This document shows, piece by piece, positions 12,111 to 21,241 of a stretch of DNA of 64,000 nucleotides (position 1 is its first letter; each line of letters begins with the position of its first letter). Below the pieces are notes generated by a model. The model worked only from the letters and a program-made list of their open reading frames with translations, searched no databases and was not told the DNA's origin. Origin of the DNA: Amanita rubescens (Eukaryota > Basidiomycota > Agaricomycetes > Agaricales > Amanitaceae). The translations under genes and the position numbers were made by a program. The stretch is taken from contig WION01000246.1 of NCBI GenBank assembly GCA_015039365.1, positions 1-64,000 on the forward strand. Direction: 5' to 3'.

Positions 12111-12392
12111 TTTGGGCAGTTGCCTTTTTAGGAAATACCCATTTTGGGAGATTGCCTATTTAGGAAATAGACAATTTGGTAGTTGCCTTTTTAGGAAATC
12201 CATTTAGGTAGTTCCCTTTGTAGGAAATAACCAAATATTTAAGCAGTTGCCTTTTTAGGAAATAATCAGATATTTGAGTAATTGCCTTTTTAGGAAATTC
12301 CATTTAGGTAGTTGCCTTTTTAGGAAATATTGTGATTTGAGTAATAGCTGATATTTGTAGTGATTTTGACATTCCAAGCTAAATTCATTTTC

Positions 12393-12434
12393 AGGGTTTA
12401 GGGTTTAGGGTTAGAGTTTAGGGTTAGAGTTTTA
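12393..12434 (+). repeat. Interstitial telomere-like tract
   Basis: Six or so degenerate TTTAGGG/TTAGGG units in a row, starting at AGGGTTTAGGG (12393). It sits between the left arm repeats and the nested element. It is far too short and degenerate to be a chromosome end, and could be a repair scar or part of the element. Confidence 0.6.
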
Positions 12435-12460
12435 GGACATTGTCAGAGCCTGCCAGTACT

Positions 12461-14838
12461 TTACACTCCCCCCCCAGTATGATAAGAGTCCTATATGAAT
12501 CCCTGATTCCTATAGGATTCTGATAACAATCTGATAAGATTTTGAAAAATGCTAAAAATGTTCCCAAAGTAGATATTTGCATTTGTTTATGTTTGTTTGC
12601 ACAAAATAAACAATATGGGCATCATTTGACAGCATTTTTTGAAGGTATGAGTTTGGAGGGGCTGTGGATTGTTGTTTGGTATTGTTTGGTGTTATTTATG
12701 CTTGCAATAAAATCTCAAAAATACTTTAAAAATGCAGAAAAATCATGTGATCTAGGGCATGTAGGGATTTGGGGACCAAATAAAGCCAAACTTGAGATAT
12801 TTGCAAAATACATTTTTTCAGACAAGTCTGAGAGAATTGACAAGTAAAAATAATTAAAAATGCCAAAACTCATTTCATCAACAACATGCAAGAATTATGT
12901 CACCATCACCATTCCATGTGCCATGACCACTTGCAAAGCCACAATGCAACACAATTCAGTCAAGGATTTCTGGTGATGTGATAGTCAGTGTAGTTTGGTC
13001 TGTTGTAGGAAGTTGAGGTTGCTGATGGTTCAATGGTAGCAGAAGTCAATCACTTGCAGTGACTTGTTCAACAGTGAGTAATTGCTTCAGAGGTCAACAG
13101 TAGTGGATGTAGTCACCTATGGGTCAAGGCCAACATGATCAACTCTACCTGCATGCCAAAAGTGGGCTCCATGTGCAGTTGCAGTGTAGAGATTGCCACT
13201 TAGTATGAATCAGATCCAGTGGTTGTGTCATGATCAATTTCCACAATGTGGCCACTGTTGTTGCTGGCAACAGTGGCCATCAATCACCTATGACATTGCA
13301 GAGAGAGTTGTCAGAGGTCATGAACAAATGTGAGAAGGTTGTGGTTATGAGGATTTGTGGCTACTATGTATGTATTGAAGTCAAGTTTCAACTAGGGGAG
13401 GACTCAGAACTGGGAGCAGAGATGAGTTGTTGGTTATGTTGGTTATCTGGTGATCACATGGTGGTGAGTAGTTGTTAGCAGCATAATGACAACCAGCCTA
13501 CTAAACATCCACACTAAAAACATATGTATTGAACTCCATAATCAAGAGAACAATGACACACTGAATTAGTCAACCATACATATAGTAAAATGAGTAAGTA
13601 GAAAAATAAGTGGGCCTGTCCAACCAATCAGGTGTGCATAATTTGGGAGTCCATACCATAAACAGATCAGTGACTCTTTAATGGTGGCTGACATGGTAAT
13701 TGTCAACTTCCACCTCTCAACAATTGTCTACAATTCAGTAAACATGCCCAGTTAAATGGGAGAAACAACTAATTTGGAGACTATGGGCCACCAAGTGGCA
13801 AATCCAACTCAAGGACAACCAGGATTATGTGACTAGGATCAGAGCCATCACATGTTTCCTTTGCTTCTCACAGCATGGTCCACCTTGACAGGTGGTGCTT
13901 GCCACTGCAGTGGTGTTAGAGTTGTGTTAAAACATCTTGCAGGGCTTGGGTCACATAAGACTCAGCCTCATTACATTTAACCTTAGAATAACTATGTATC
14001 TCAAAGTGCATCTGAGGCTCATGTTCACAAGTATAGGCTATATACATACCAGCAGTGTTACCAGAGGTACTAGTTTTCTCACAATTTAGGTGTCAAGTGG
14101 AAATGTGACAATGGCAATGTGGCCACTGCTAATGCTGGCTTCCACATAGCATTGTGATATATGTATGACTCAGCCTAATCACATTGATTTTTCCATATAT
14201 TTTAAGACTTTTGAAATTTAGTCTTGTTTGGCATGTTCATTCCTGCACATTTGAGATGCCACAATTTTTTAGGCATTTTTTTGCAGATTGTTTGAGGCAT
14301 GTCACAAACATGTCACACACCCCTGTCACACATGTCCATTCTCAAACATCCTAACAAATGTGGTGAAAGAAGCTGAATATTCTCCATTTTCCACCAAACA
14401 TATAAACAAATATAAACAAACACAAATATTAGCACTACATAATTTTTGGGTATTTTTCAACATTTTTTTAGATTTTTTAAGAGGGTTTTGGTGCTTTCAG
14501 CACTGTTTCTAGAGGTATTTAAACATCAGAAGTGGAGCCCACAGCACCTACCACTTTCAAATATATGTAAATATATACAAACAAGCTCAAAATAGCAATA
14601 CTACATGTCTTTCTACTGTATTTATGCATAGTCTGATTAAACTCTTATTAATCTCCCATAGGATGAGTCCTATTCACTCCTATTAAAGTCCAATAACTCC
14701 AATAGGACTCTCATTGGAATGAAGTAGGATTTCTCAGCCAAAATGGCTGACAACCATATGTATCGGAATCCTATAGGAATCCTATAGGAATCCGACAATT
14801 CCTATAGGATTCCTATGGGTAAGGGGGGGGGAGTGTAA
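12461..14838. mobile_element. Candidate nested element bounded by TTACACTCCCCCCCC
   Basis: TTACACTCCCCCCCC at 12461-12475 is matched in reverse complement by GGGGGGGGGAGTGTAA ending at 14838. Both ends are followed inward by related CCTATAGGATTC-type words, so the inverted repeat continues imperfectly. About 2.38 kb lies between them. The interior is AT-rich and TG/CA-rich without a convincing ORF; 12542-12847 is open but is a repeat related to the palindrome at 1-3411. No target duplication is evident. A MITE-like or foldback insertion is the best guess. Confidence 0.45.
14755..14815. repeat. CCTATAGGAATC iterated palindromic cluster
   Basis: Four overlapping copies of GGAATCCTATAGG in both orientations occur between 14763 and 14813, forming nested dyads. 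A reduced version (GATTCCTATAGGATTC) is at about 12508-12525 at the other end of the nested element, suggesting subterminal transposase-binding or structural repeats. Confidence 0.6.
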
Positions 14839-15929
14839 TGACCTCGAGCCTGCTGCCAATGGTCAAATAACTCCAATAGCTCCTTAAATACCATTTGACA
14901 CTGGTGATTGTATGTGGCAACCCTTCACAACTTTGACCAACTTGAAGTTGAACAATGTGAGTGCCACCTCAATCACCAACCACCAATCATCAGGAAACAA
15001 CAACAATGCTACCACAAGCTACATAGCTTACATAGCATGTGTAGTAGTTTGGTAGACAAGTCAGTAGTAGATACATAATTCACCACAGTCTACCAAAGCT
15101 ACATAATTCATGCACTAACTACAGTAGAAAATGTGTTTCCTGATGATCATCAGCAACTTCCATTGTCTGCCACTTGTGACCATGATCCCAATCACTGGGA
15201 CCAACAACTCTAGTAACCAATGCACTTTTTCAATGATTACCTTACCATGGCCAGTGCAAATACATACACCCACCAAATGGTGGCCTCTTCAATCAAATTA
15301 CCACTGTTCTTGCTTGACCATGGCTAATGCCAACACATTACATTGACACCAAATGGCAACCATCTTCAATGATCATTTATTAACACATATTCAAGACAAA
15401 TTTACTTGCCACCAAATGACCAGTTGCCATGACCACTGTCAACAACCACCTCAAACAACCAACCACTCAAACCACAGAGTCTGCCTCAACACACCAACCA
15501 CCTCAATGCCACTATCAATCACCATTTACAACAACTTGAATCACTCTCACAACCAACAATAGCAACTCTAACCAACAGTAACTAACTACTGACAACTTCT
15601 TCATGCCAAACCATGGCTAGTGATACACCACCTGCAACTAGATACAAAAAAGGTAAACAAAAAGGTTTCCCTTCTACTTTATTTGACCTTCTGTTGGAAT
15701 GTTTCCAAAAAATGCAATGACTCAAATGAACTATTCCCTAAAAAGGCAACTATCCAAATCATCTATTCCCTAAAAAGGCAACTATCCAAATCATCTATTT
15801 CCTAAAAAGGCAAGGGTTCAAATGAGTTATTTCCTAAAAAGGCAACCTACTAAATCATTTATTTCCTAAATAGGCAACTACCAAAATGGAATTTCCTAAA
15901 AAGGCAACTGCCCAAAAATGAGAATGAAA

Positions 15930-16410
15930 TTCCCTAGGCAAACCAATGAAATCGGCTATGAAATCACCCTGGCAAAAGGATGAAATCGCCTATGAAATCG
16001 CCCTGGCAAAAGGATGAGATCGCCTATGAAATCGCCCTGGCAAAAGGATGAAATCGCCTATGAAATCGCCCTGGCAAAACAATGAAATCGCCTATGAAAT
16101 CGCCCTGGCAAAAGGATGAAATCGCCTATGAAATCGCCCTGGCAAAACAATGAAATCGCCTATGAAATCGCCCTGGCAAACCAATGAAATCACCTATGAA
16201 ATCGCCCTGGCAAACCAATGAGATCGCCTATGAAATCACCCTGGCAAAACAATGAGATCGCCTATGAAATCGCCCTGGCAAAAGGATGAGATCACCTATG
16301 AAATCGCCCTGGCAAACCAATGAAATCACCTATGAAAAAACATGAAATCACCTATGAAATTGCCTAGGCAAACCTATGAAATCGCCTTCTCATGAGCTAG
16401 TGGCAGCCCG
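15930..16410. repeat. Tandem array of about 34-bp units, right arm
   Basis: Reverse-complement counterpart of the left array, with about 13 units of CGATTTCATAGGCGATTTCAT..TTTGCCAGGG read from the minus strand. Unit number and variants differ from the left arm, showing that the arms have evolved by unequal exchange since insertion. Confidence 0.9.
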
Positions 16411-16475
16411 TTACGATCGGCGGCGCATTTTGCCACAGATTTATCATAAAAATCTGCAGCCACTATTGAGGAGAG

Positions 16476-16946
16476 ATGAAGAGGCATACCTGGCTATCAT
16501 TCCTGGCATCCTATGTCCTATTGGCCTGCGAATGGTTTGATTTCATAGTAGCAATTCTGAAAGGCTTCCTCGTGGATCCTGGTCCTCATCTATTTGAAAA
16601 TGGATGCCTTGGGTCATTCAGAATGCTCACATTTGCTGTAAAGAAGATGCACCTTGGAATTCTTGACATGGCCAATTGTATCTCATGTGGTACACGTTTT
16701 GATGGTTGCGGTATTAGAGCGGAGGACATGGGAGAAGAACGGCCTGTCGCTCTGATGAGATATCGAGCTTATGGCAAGTTAGGGACCTACATGCAAGAGA
16801 CAAGCGATTCCGGTTGCTATGCAGTTGAAGAAGAATTCTTGAAGAATTTTATGCGGGAACTTTGGCTTCCCGGCCTTATTTTCTTGACGAAGACGTTTGG
16901 TGGCATTTTTCAAGTTGCCTTGGACACTCTCGTGATTGAGGGGGAG
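16476..16946 (+). other. Coding-like stretch upstream of a polypurine/LTR junction
   Basis: A 220-codon open frame starts at 16476 (MKRHTWLSFL...) and runs past 16946. The part before 16946 could be the degraded 3' internal region of an LTR element, because it ends in GATTGAGGGGGAG, a typical polypurine tract, immediately before an LTR-like TGTTGGAG. No pol motif is recognisable. The foldback element at 11478-16452 lies directly upstream and may have interrupted this region. Confidence 0.3.
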
Positions 16947-17271
16947 TGTTGGAGTATATGGGATATGGAAGCAATCACGGTGTGTCGTACTCTCATTGTA
17001 CGAGCGTTCAGCACTTTGGCGCATACGCAGGAAAGTTGGATTGATCTGACTTTCCATATTTGGTTATGCTTCCCAGTACTAGTGGCTTGCCCATATGGAC
17101 AGTACACCTCAGTTGTTTGTCGTACACGGCTGAGGTGAGTACATAGTTATTCTATTTATGATTTAGCTTACATTATTGTAGTGTTACTTCTACAGGTTAG
17201 CTACTGAATACAGTCGTTTGTTGTACACAGCTGAGTGTTACTTCTACATGTCGTGCAAGGCCTATCCAACG
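16947..17271 (+). repeat. Putative degenerate LTR (TGTTGGA...TCCAACG)
   Basis: It begins TGTTGGAG straight after the purine run at 16934-16946 and ends TATCCAACG, an imperfect inverted terminus. GTGTTACTTCTACA is duplicated inside (about 17180 and 17237). There is no second copy in the window, so the call rests on termini and the adjacent tract only. Confidence 0.35.
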
Positions 17272-17408
17272 AGGACGCCCAATATTACCTACATGCGCTA
17301 GTCACACGATGTGATGAATTTCCATACTAGGAAGGAATGTTGAAATTCGATGTGCGCCTTGCCTATATGTGTAGATTGAACTCTTGGGTTCAATCTAGTG
17401 GGGGAGAG

Positions 17409-17707
17409 TGTAACGGGTAGTCCATTACCATGCTCAATCCTCTCCATTTGTAGATACAGCTTAATTACTGTATATAGTATTCGTGACTTATGTGATGTGC
17501 AACTATAGAACATGTCATCAACTTGTACAAACACCCATTCTTTACTCGATACATGAACCAATATAACTGGATTCAGTGTACCTCAAGTGAAGAGACCTTA
17601 ACACGGCCATAGACCATGTCCCAGAACCCTGAGAACAGCCCTACCAGGCTATCCCATACCTAGATACCCTCAGGTATCAACTGGCATAACAGGTTACACC
17701 TGTTACA
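17409..17707 (+). repeat. LTR fragment of a truncated element (3' LTR)
   Basis: It starts TGTAACGGG immediately after a classic polypurine tract (AGTGGGGGAGAG, 17397-17408) and ends CACCTGTTACA, giving TGTAAC...GTTACA termini over 299 bp. The flanks GAGAG and CTTAC do not match, as expected for the 3' end of an element whose 5' part is lost rather than a solo LTR. Confidence 0.6.
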
Positions 17708-17734
17708 CTTACATTCAGAAGACACCCAGAACAT

Positions 17735-18400
17735 ATGCTGCGGCTGCAGCTGCTGCACCAGAGACAGTACCCTGTAGGGATTCGAAGTCCAGTTGATAGG
17801 ACTGGAAAAAGACCAGGACCAGACCAGGACCAGACCAGTTGCAACCGGACCATCAGTTGCAGTTGCCTAGTTTTGTGGGAGCAACTGGTTGCAGTCTTTC
17901 AATTTTGGGAAAAACAAAAGACCGGCCAAAGACCAGTTGCAACTGGTTGCAACTGGCTATTTGCAAAGACCAATGTCTGTATGCACATGCCCATAATTTA
18001 TGGCACATTTCCAACAATATTTCAGTCATTGTATGCCAGTGACATCATCAGTTTTCTATCAAAGAGATTGAGCCCAGTCATGGTCAAGCTTGGGCTTGTA
18101 GATGGAGTATTCAATTGTTTCTAGGGTTTTTTGGGTCACTGAATCCAATGGTGATATCAGCATAGTACACAAACTGGCTGAAAATATGCCAGAATGATTT
18201 TGAGCTAGTGCTGCAGAGTCCGGTCTCAGACCGGTCCAGGACTGGTCAAAGACCAGAGTAGGACCGATAAAAGACTGGACTGCAGCTTGGTCTTTTTTGG
18301 TCTCGTCTTGGTCCCGGTCCCGGCCTTTCATCTTCTCAAGATCCTGAGGACTGGCCAAGACCAGTCAGGACCGGTCCCAACCGATCTTATCATGGCTCTC
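17735..18400. repeat. Dispersed repeat rich in GACCAGTTGCAAC/GGACCGG words, copy 1
   Basis: Clusters of GACCAGGACCAGACCAGTTG-type words flank a central block (GTAGATGGAGTATTCAATTG, ATCCAATGGTGATATCAGC; 18095-18175). The same central block in the same orientation recurs at 33657-33735. The terminal word clusters in both orientations resemble subterminal repeats of a non-autonomous DNA transposon, but I cannot fix its ends. Confidence 0.5.
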
Positions 18401-18404
18401 TGCT

Positions 18405-18973
18405 CTCTCCCTCGTGAATCCTCTCAGCTCTTGGTGCACCAGGCTCTCTCGCCAGCCATCTTTCATGGGCTCGACTCACTCTTGGATGCACCCCAGCTCA
18501 CTCTCTCAAGCCCCCCAGTGCTCTCTCACACCCCAACTCTCTCACTCACCCTGGCTTTCTCGCACGTGCACTCCAGCTCTGCACATGCACCATAGCTCTC
18601 TTTCTTGCACACCCCACTGGCAGCTCTCTTGCACACACACCATAGCTCTCTCTCTCATGCACCCCAGCTCTCTCTTGCCCGCACGCCTAGCTCTCTCTCG
18701 CATGGGCATCCTGCTCTCTCTCACATGCTTATCCAGCTCTCTCACCAGCCATCTAGCCAGCCATCTCACACACCCTGGCTCTCTCACACACCCCAGCTTT
18801 CTCGCACACGCACTGCCTGCACCCCCAGCTCTCTCTCGCATGCGCATCCAGCTCTCTCTCACATGCTCATCCAGCTCTCTCGCCAGCCATCTCACACACC
18901 CTGGCTCTCTTGCACACCGGCTTTCTCGCACGCGCACCCCAGCTCTCTTGCACATGCACCAATGCACCATAGC
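18405..18973. repeat. CAGCTCTCTC-CACACACACC minisatellite, left part
   Basis: Irregular tandem units of about 20-35 bp built from CAGCTCTCT, CNCACACA and CCCCAG. The array continues after Gypsy-1 at 27448, so the retroelement landed inside it. Long frames across it are repeat artefacts. Confidence 0.85.
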
Positions 18974-19401
18974 TGTTACAAACGTACGTCATGGCCTATC
19001 TTTTTTATCTTATCATCTATGTCATTCCTCCTATTTCATTATTTGCATATGCGTTCCTTCCGGAACATTCATCGTTTATCATATGCCAATTACTTTTATC
19101 ACATGTATGTCGTTTTCACATGTTAACCGTTTCATTATCACATGTAACCGTTTTCATTATCACATGTGTATATACTTACCATATTTGCGTATGTACTTTG
19201 TACTATATAAATCACGCAAATATACGACTAGACCTCAGTCTAGTTTTAACAGTCAAAATCTGTCTCGTTATCGTCTAAGTTCCCTTGAGGACTTATCCGA
19301 TAACACTCTTATTCTTTGAACGTTCTTAAGCGCCGGAACTCCCTTGAGGAATCTACGGTACCTGATAGGCTTGACTTATCAGTGAACGAACAAACGTAAC
19401 A
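18974..19401 (+). repeat. Gypsy-1 5' LTR (428 bp)
   Basis: TGTTACAAACG...CAAACGTAACA. It contains a TATATAA box (about 19203-19209). It is 21 bp longer than the 3' LTR because ACCGTTTTCATTATCACATG occurs twice in tandem (about 19122-19165) here and once at 27190. Confidence 0.95.
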
Positions 19402-19438
19402 ATAAAACTAGACTCCTCTCCGAGCACGATAGCTTTAA

Positions 19439-21241
19439 CGCTCTCACCTCCCATCATTCACCATTGCTCCACGACAATCTAAAAGTACCCCTCCGAATAA
19501 CGCCAAACGAAACCCCCTTGACCATCTCTATTATCTCGACGAACATTCCATTCATTGGGATAAACGAGAAAACGGCTGGTGTTATACCGCTTCAGGAAAA
19601 CCCGTACCAGGTCACCAGTTTTGGGTAAAACAAAAACTTGGAAGACCACCAAATCAATCCTTCCCGTTCGAAGGAGGACTATATCTAAACGAACGCAAAC
19701 TTGCCTTTCACGAAGGAAGTAAACGTTGGTACGCCACTGAATCGGAAACAGGAGAAGAACCGTACTTTATTAGAGACGAATACTTTGAAGGAGAATCCTT
19801 CATAGGAGGAAAAGAGGAGTTAACACGAACTGCGCTACAACGTTGGAAGAAAGCGAACGAACCAGAAACCTTAATCACTAGCCAAGAAACTCCCGTTGTA
19901 TCACCACACGTTCATTATAGAGAAAGCACTGAACCGTCAGGAGAGTCCGATAAAGAAGACAATAAAGATTCCTTCTCTGAACAAGAGAAAGAAGAAGAAT
20001 CCCAAGATAAACTTGAATACGCACCTGGAACCGAAGACATTGTTATACCCACAGTAGAACAACGAGTTGAAGACAAAACCTCAGCTCAACTCATCGCTTC
20101 CTTATCCCTTGCAACCGAATCTAAACTCGAAGCTACACGACCCGCACCATCACCCCCTGGCGTATTTCCATACTTGTTTGCCCCACCAACCAACCCATTT
20201 CCTTCTAGAAAAGGAAAAGAACGAGATATGAGTGGATCAGGACCCCGGACCGAATCAAGGTCAGATCTACCGAAGATCAAACCTCCTAAACCGTTCGAAG
20301 GAGATCGAAAATATCTCAATCCGTTCATAGCGAAAGCCGAATTATTCATGAAAATGAATAAAATGACGGATGCTCAAGATAAGATACAGTTCATTATGTA
20401 TCATATTGATGGCAACGCTCAACAATGGCGCGACAACAAAATAACTGAATATGACGCCGAAACGACAAAATACGCCAACTATGACGCTTTTATTAAAGAA
20501 CTGAAAGAAGATTGGGGACAAGTAGACGAAGCAGGACTAGCCATGCATAGATTACTCACATGGAGAAAACTCCCAAAGCAATCAATTAATCAATATATTG
20601 CGCGCGTCGATCGAGACATCAATTTAGCCAAAATCACTGACGATACAACGAAATGTCATCTCCTAGTTTTAGGATTACCAAACACCTTACGAGAAAAACT
20701 ACGACTAGGAGGTGCCCCGACAACCTATAAATCATTACGAACTCGTATCCTTGACATAGAAGTGGCGAACACCTTATTCTCCACTTTTGGCCAAGTAAAA
20801 GAGTTTGATGACAAAATGGAAGTCGACGAGGCTGTACTAGAATTAAACCGACAGGCACGACAAATGCAGATTGCTGAAACCTCCATGGAATGGGTAAAAA
20901 CCGCTGTATGCTATGGATGCGGAAAAACAGGACATTTAATCTCGGACTGCCCTAATCCCAAAAAGAAACGACAAAACCTTGGGAATTCACGAGGAAGGGC
21001 AGCCCCTAGAGGACAATTTCGAGGAAAACCACGCAGCCGAAATAATAACCGCAACAAAGGGAAAGGAAAAGGAAAAAGAATCAGAGCGCTGGATGCAGAT
21101 GGCGATGAAGACGACAGTGGCTCGTCAAGTGAAGAATCCAACAGTGAAAACGACGAAGACCAGAGAATCGCCGTCATACGAGAAATGGCGAAAACATTAC
21201 CACGTAGCGCCCGCCGAAAATTGAACAAAAAGGGTTTTTAG
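19439..21241 (+). CDS. gag: Gypsy-1 Gag (capsid/nucleocapsid)
   Basis: The frame is open from just after a TAA at 19436-19438 to the TAG at 21239-21241. The first in-frame ATG is at 20228 (MSGSGPRTES), but about 260 well-composed codons precede it (for example LYYLDEHSIHWDKRENGW), so an upstream non-ATG or spliced start is possible. The region around 20300-20800 has the retrotransposon Gag capsid pattern (KPFEGDRKYLNPFIAKAELF, WRDNKITEY). A single CCHC zinc knuckle, CYGCGKTGHLISDC, lies at about 20920-20960, followed by an Arg/Gly/Lys-rich RNA-binding tail and an acidic Ser-rich end. The last codons overlap a slippery heptamer that feeds pol. Confidence 0.85.
   Translation, partial: RSHLPSFTIAPRQSKSTPPNNAKRNPLDHLYYLDEHSIHWDKRENGWCYTASGKPVPGHQFWVKQKLGRPPNQSFPFEGGLYLNERKLAFHEGSKRWYATESETGEEPYFIRDEYFEGESFIGGKEELTRTALQRWKKANEPETLITSQETPVVSPHVHYRESTEPSGESDKEDNKDSFSEQEKEEESQDKLEYAPGTEDIVIPTVEQRVEDKTSAQLIASLSLATESKLEATRPAPSPPGVFPYLFAPPTNPFPSRKGKERDMSGSGPRTESRSDLPKIKPPKPFEGDRKYLNPFIAKAELFMKMNKMTDAQDKIQFIMYHIDGNAQQWRDNKITEYDAETTKYANYDAFIKELKEDWGQVDEAGLAMHRLLTWRKLPKQSINQYIARVDRDINLAKITDDTTKCHLLVLGLPNTLREKLRLGGAPTTYKSLRTRILDIEVANTLFSTFGQVKEFDDKMEVDEAVLELNRQARQMQIAETSMEWVKTAVCYGCGKTGHLISDCPNPKKKRQNLGNSRGRAAPRGQFRGKPRSRNNNRNKGKGKGKRIRALDADGDEDDSGSSSEESNSENDEDQRIAVIREMAKTLPRSARRKLNKKGF
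21232..21238 (+). promoter_or_regulatory. -1 ribosomal frameshift heptamer G_GGT_TTT
   Basis: Read in the gag frame this is exactly X_XXY_YYZ (G GGT TTT). The gag stop TAG (21239-21241) is the next codon, and the -1 frame is open from there into pol. Placement at the last sense codon and the matching frames make programmed frameshifting the natural explanation. I did not identify a downstream pseudoknot. Confidence 0.7.

Larger units (their letters stand above)
11478..16452. mobile_element. Foldback element with long tandem-repeat terminal arms
   Basis: The left end (ATGATAAAACTGTGGCAAAG..., from 11478) is mirrored at the right end (...CATTTTGCCACAG then TTTATCAT, to 16452). Both arms continue inward through the same order of parts: GCGCCGCCGATCGTAACGGG, CTGCCACTAGCTCATGAGAA, an array of about 34-bp units, then a second array built on GCCTTTTTAGGAAAT (12110-12340 left, 15700-15920 right). 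The arms are roughly 900 and 800 bp. No transposase frame is seen inside. The organisation matches foldback (FB-like) elements. Outside the arms, GTGGCT-containing words on both sides hint that the inverted repeat may reach a few bases further. No clean target duplication is visible. Confidence 0.8.

Noticed and set aside
12393..12434. Chromosome end
   Set aside because: The telomere-like tract is about 42 bases, degenerate, and flanked on both sides by element sequence.
17382..17406. tRNA-like box B (GGGTTCAATC) near 17390
   Set aside because: No A box or cloverleaf around it; the word forms a simple hairpin beside a polypurine tract.
18414..19319. 301-codon plus-strand frame
   Set aside because: It is the translation of the CAGCTCTCTC minisatellite plus the Gypsy-1 LTR; composition is purely repeat-driven.
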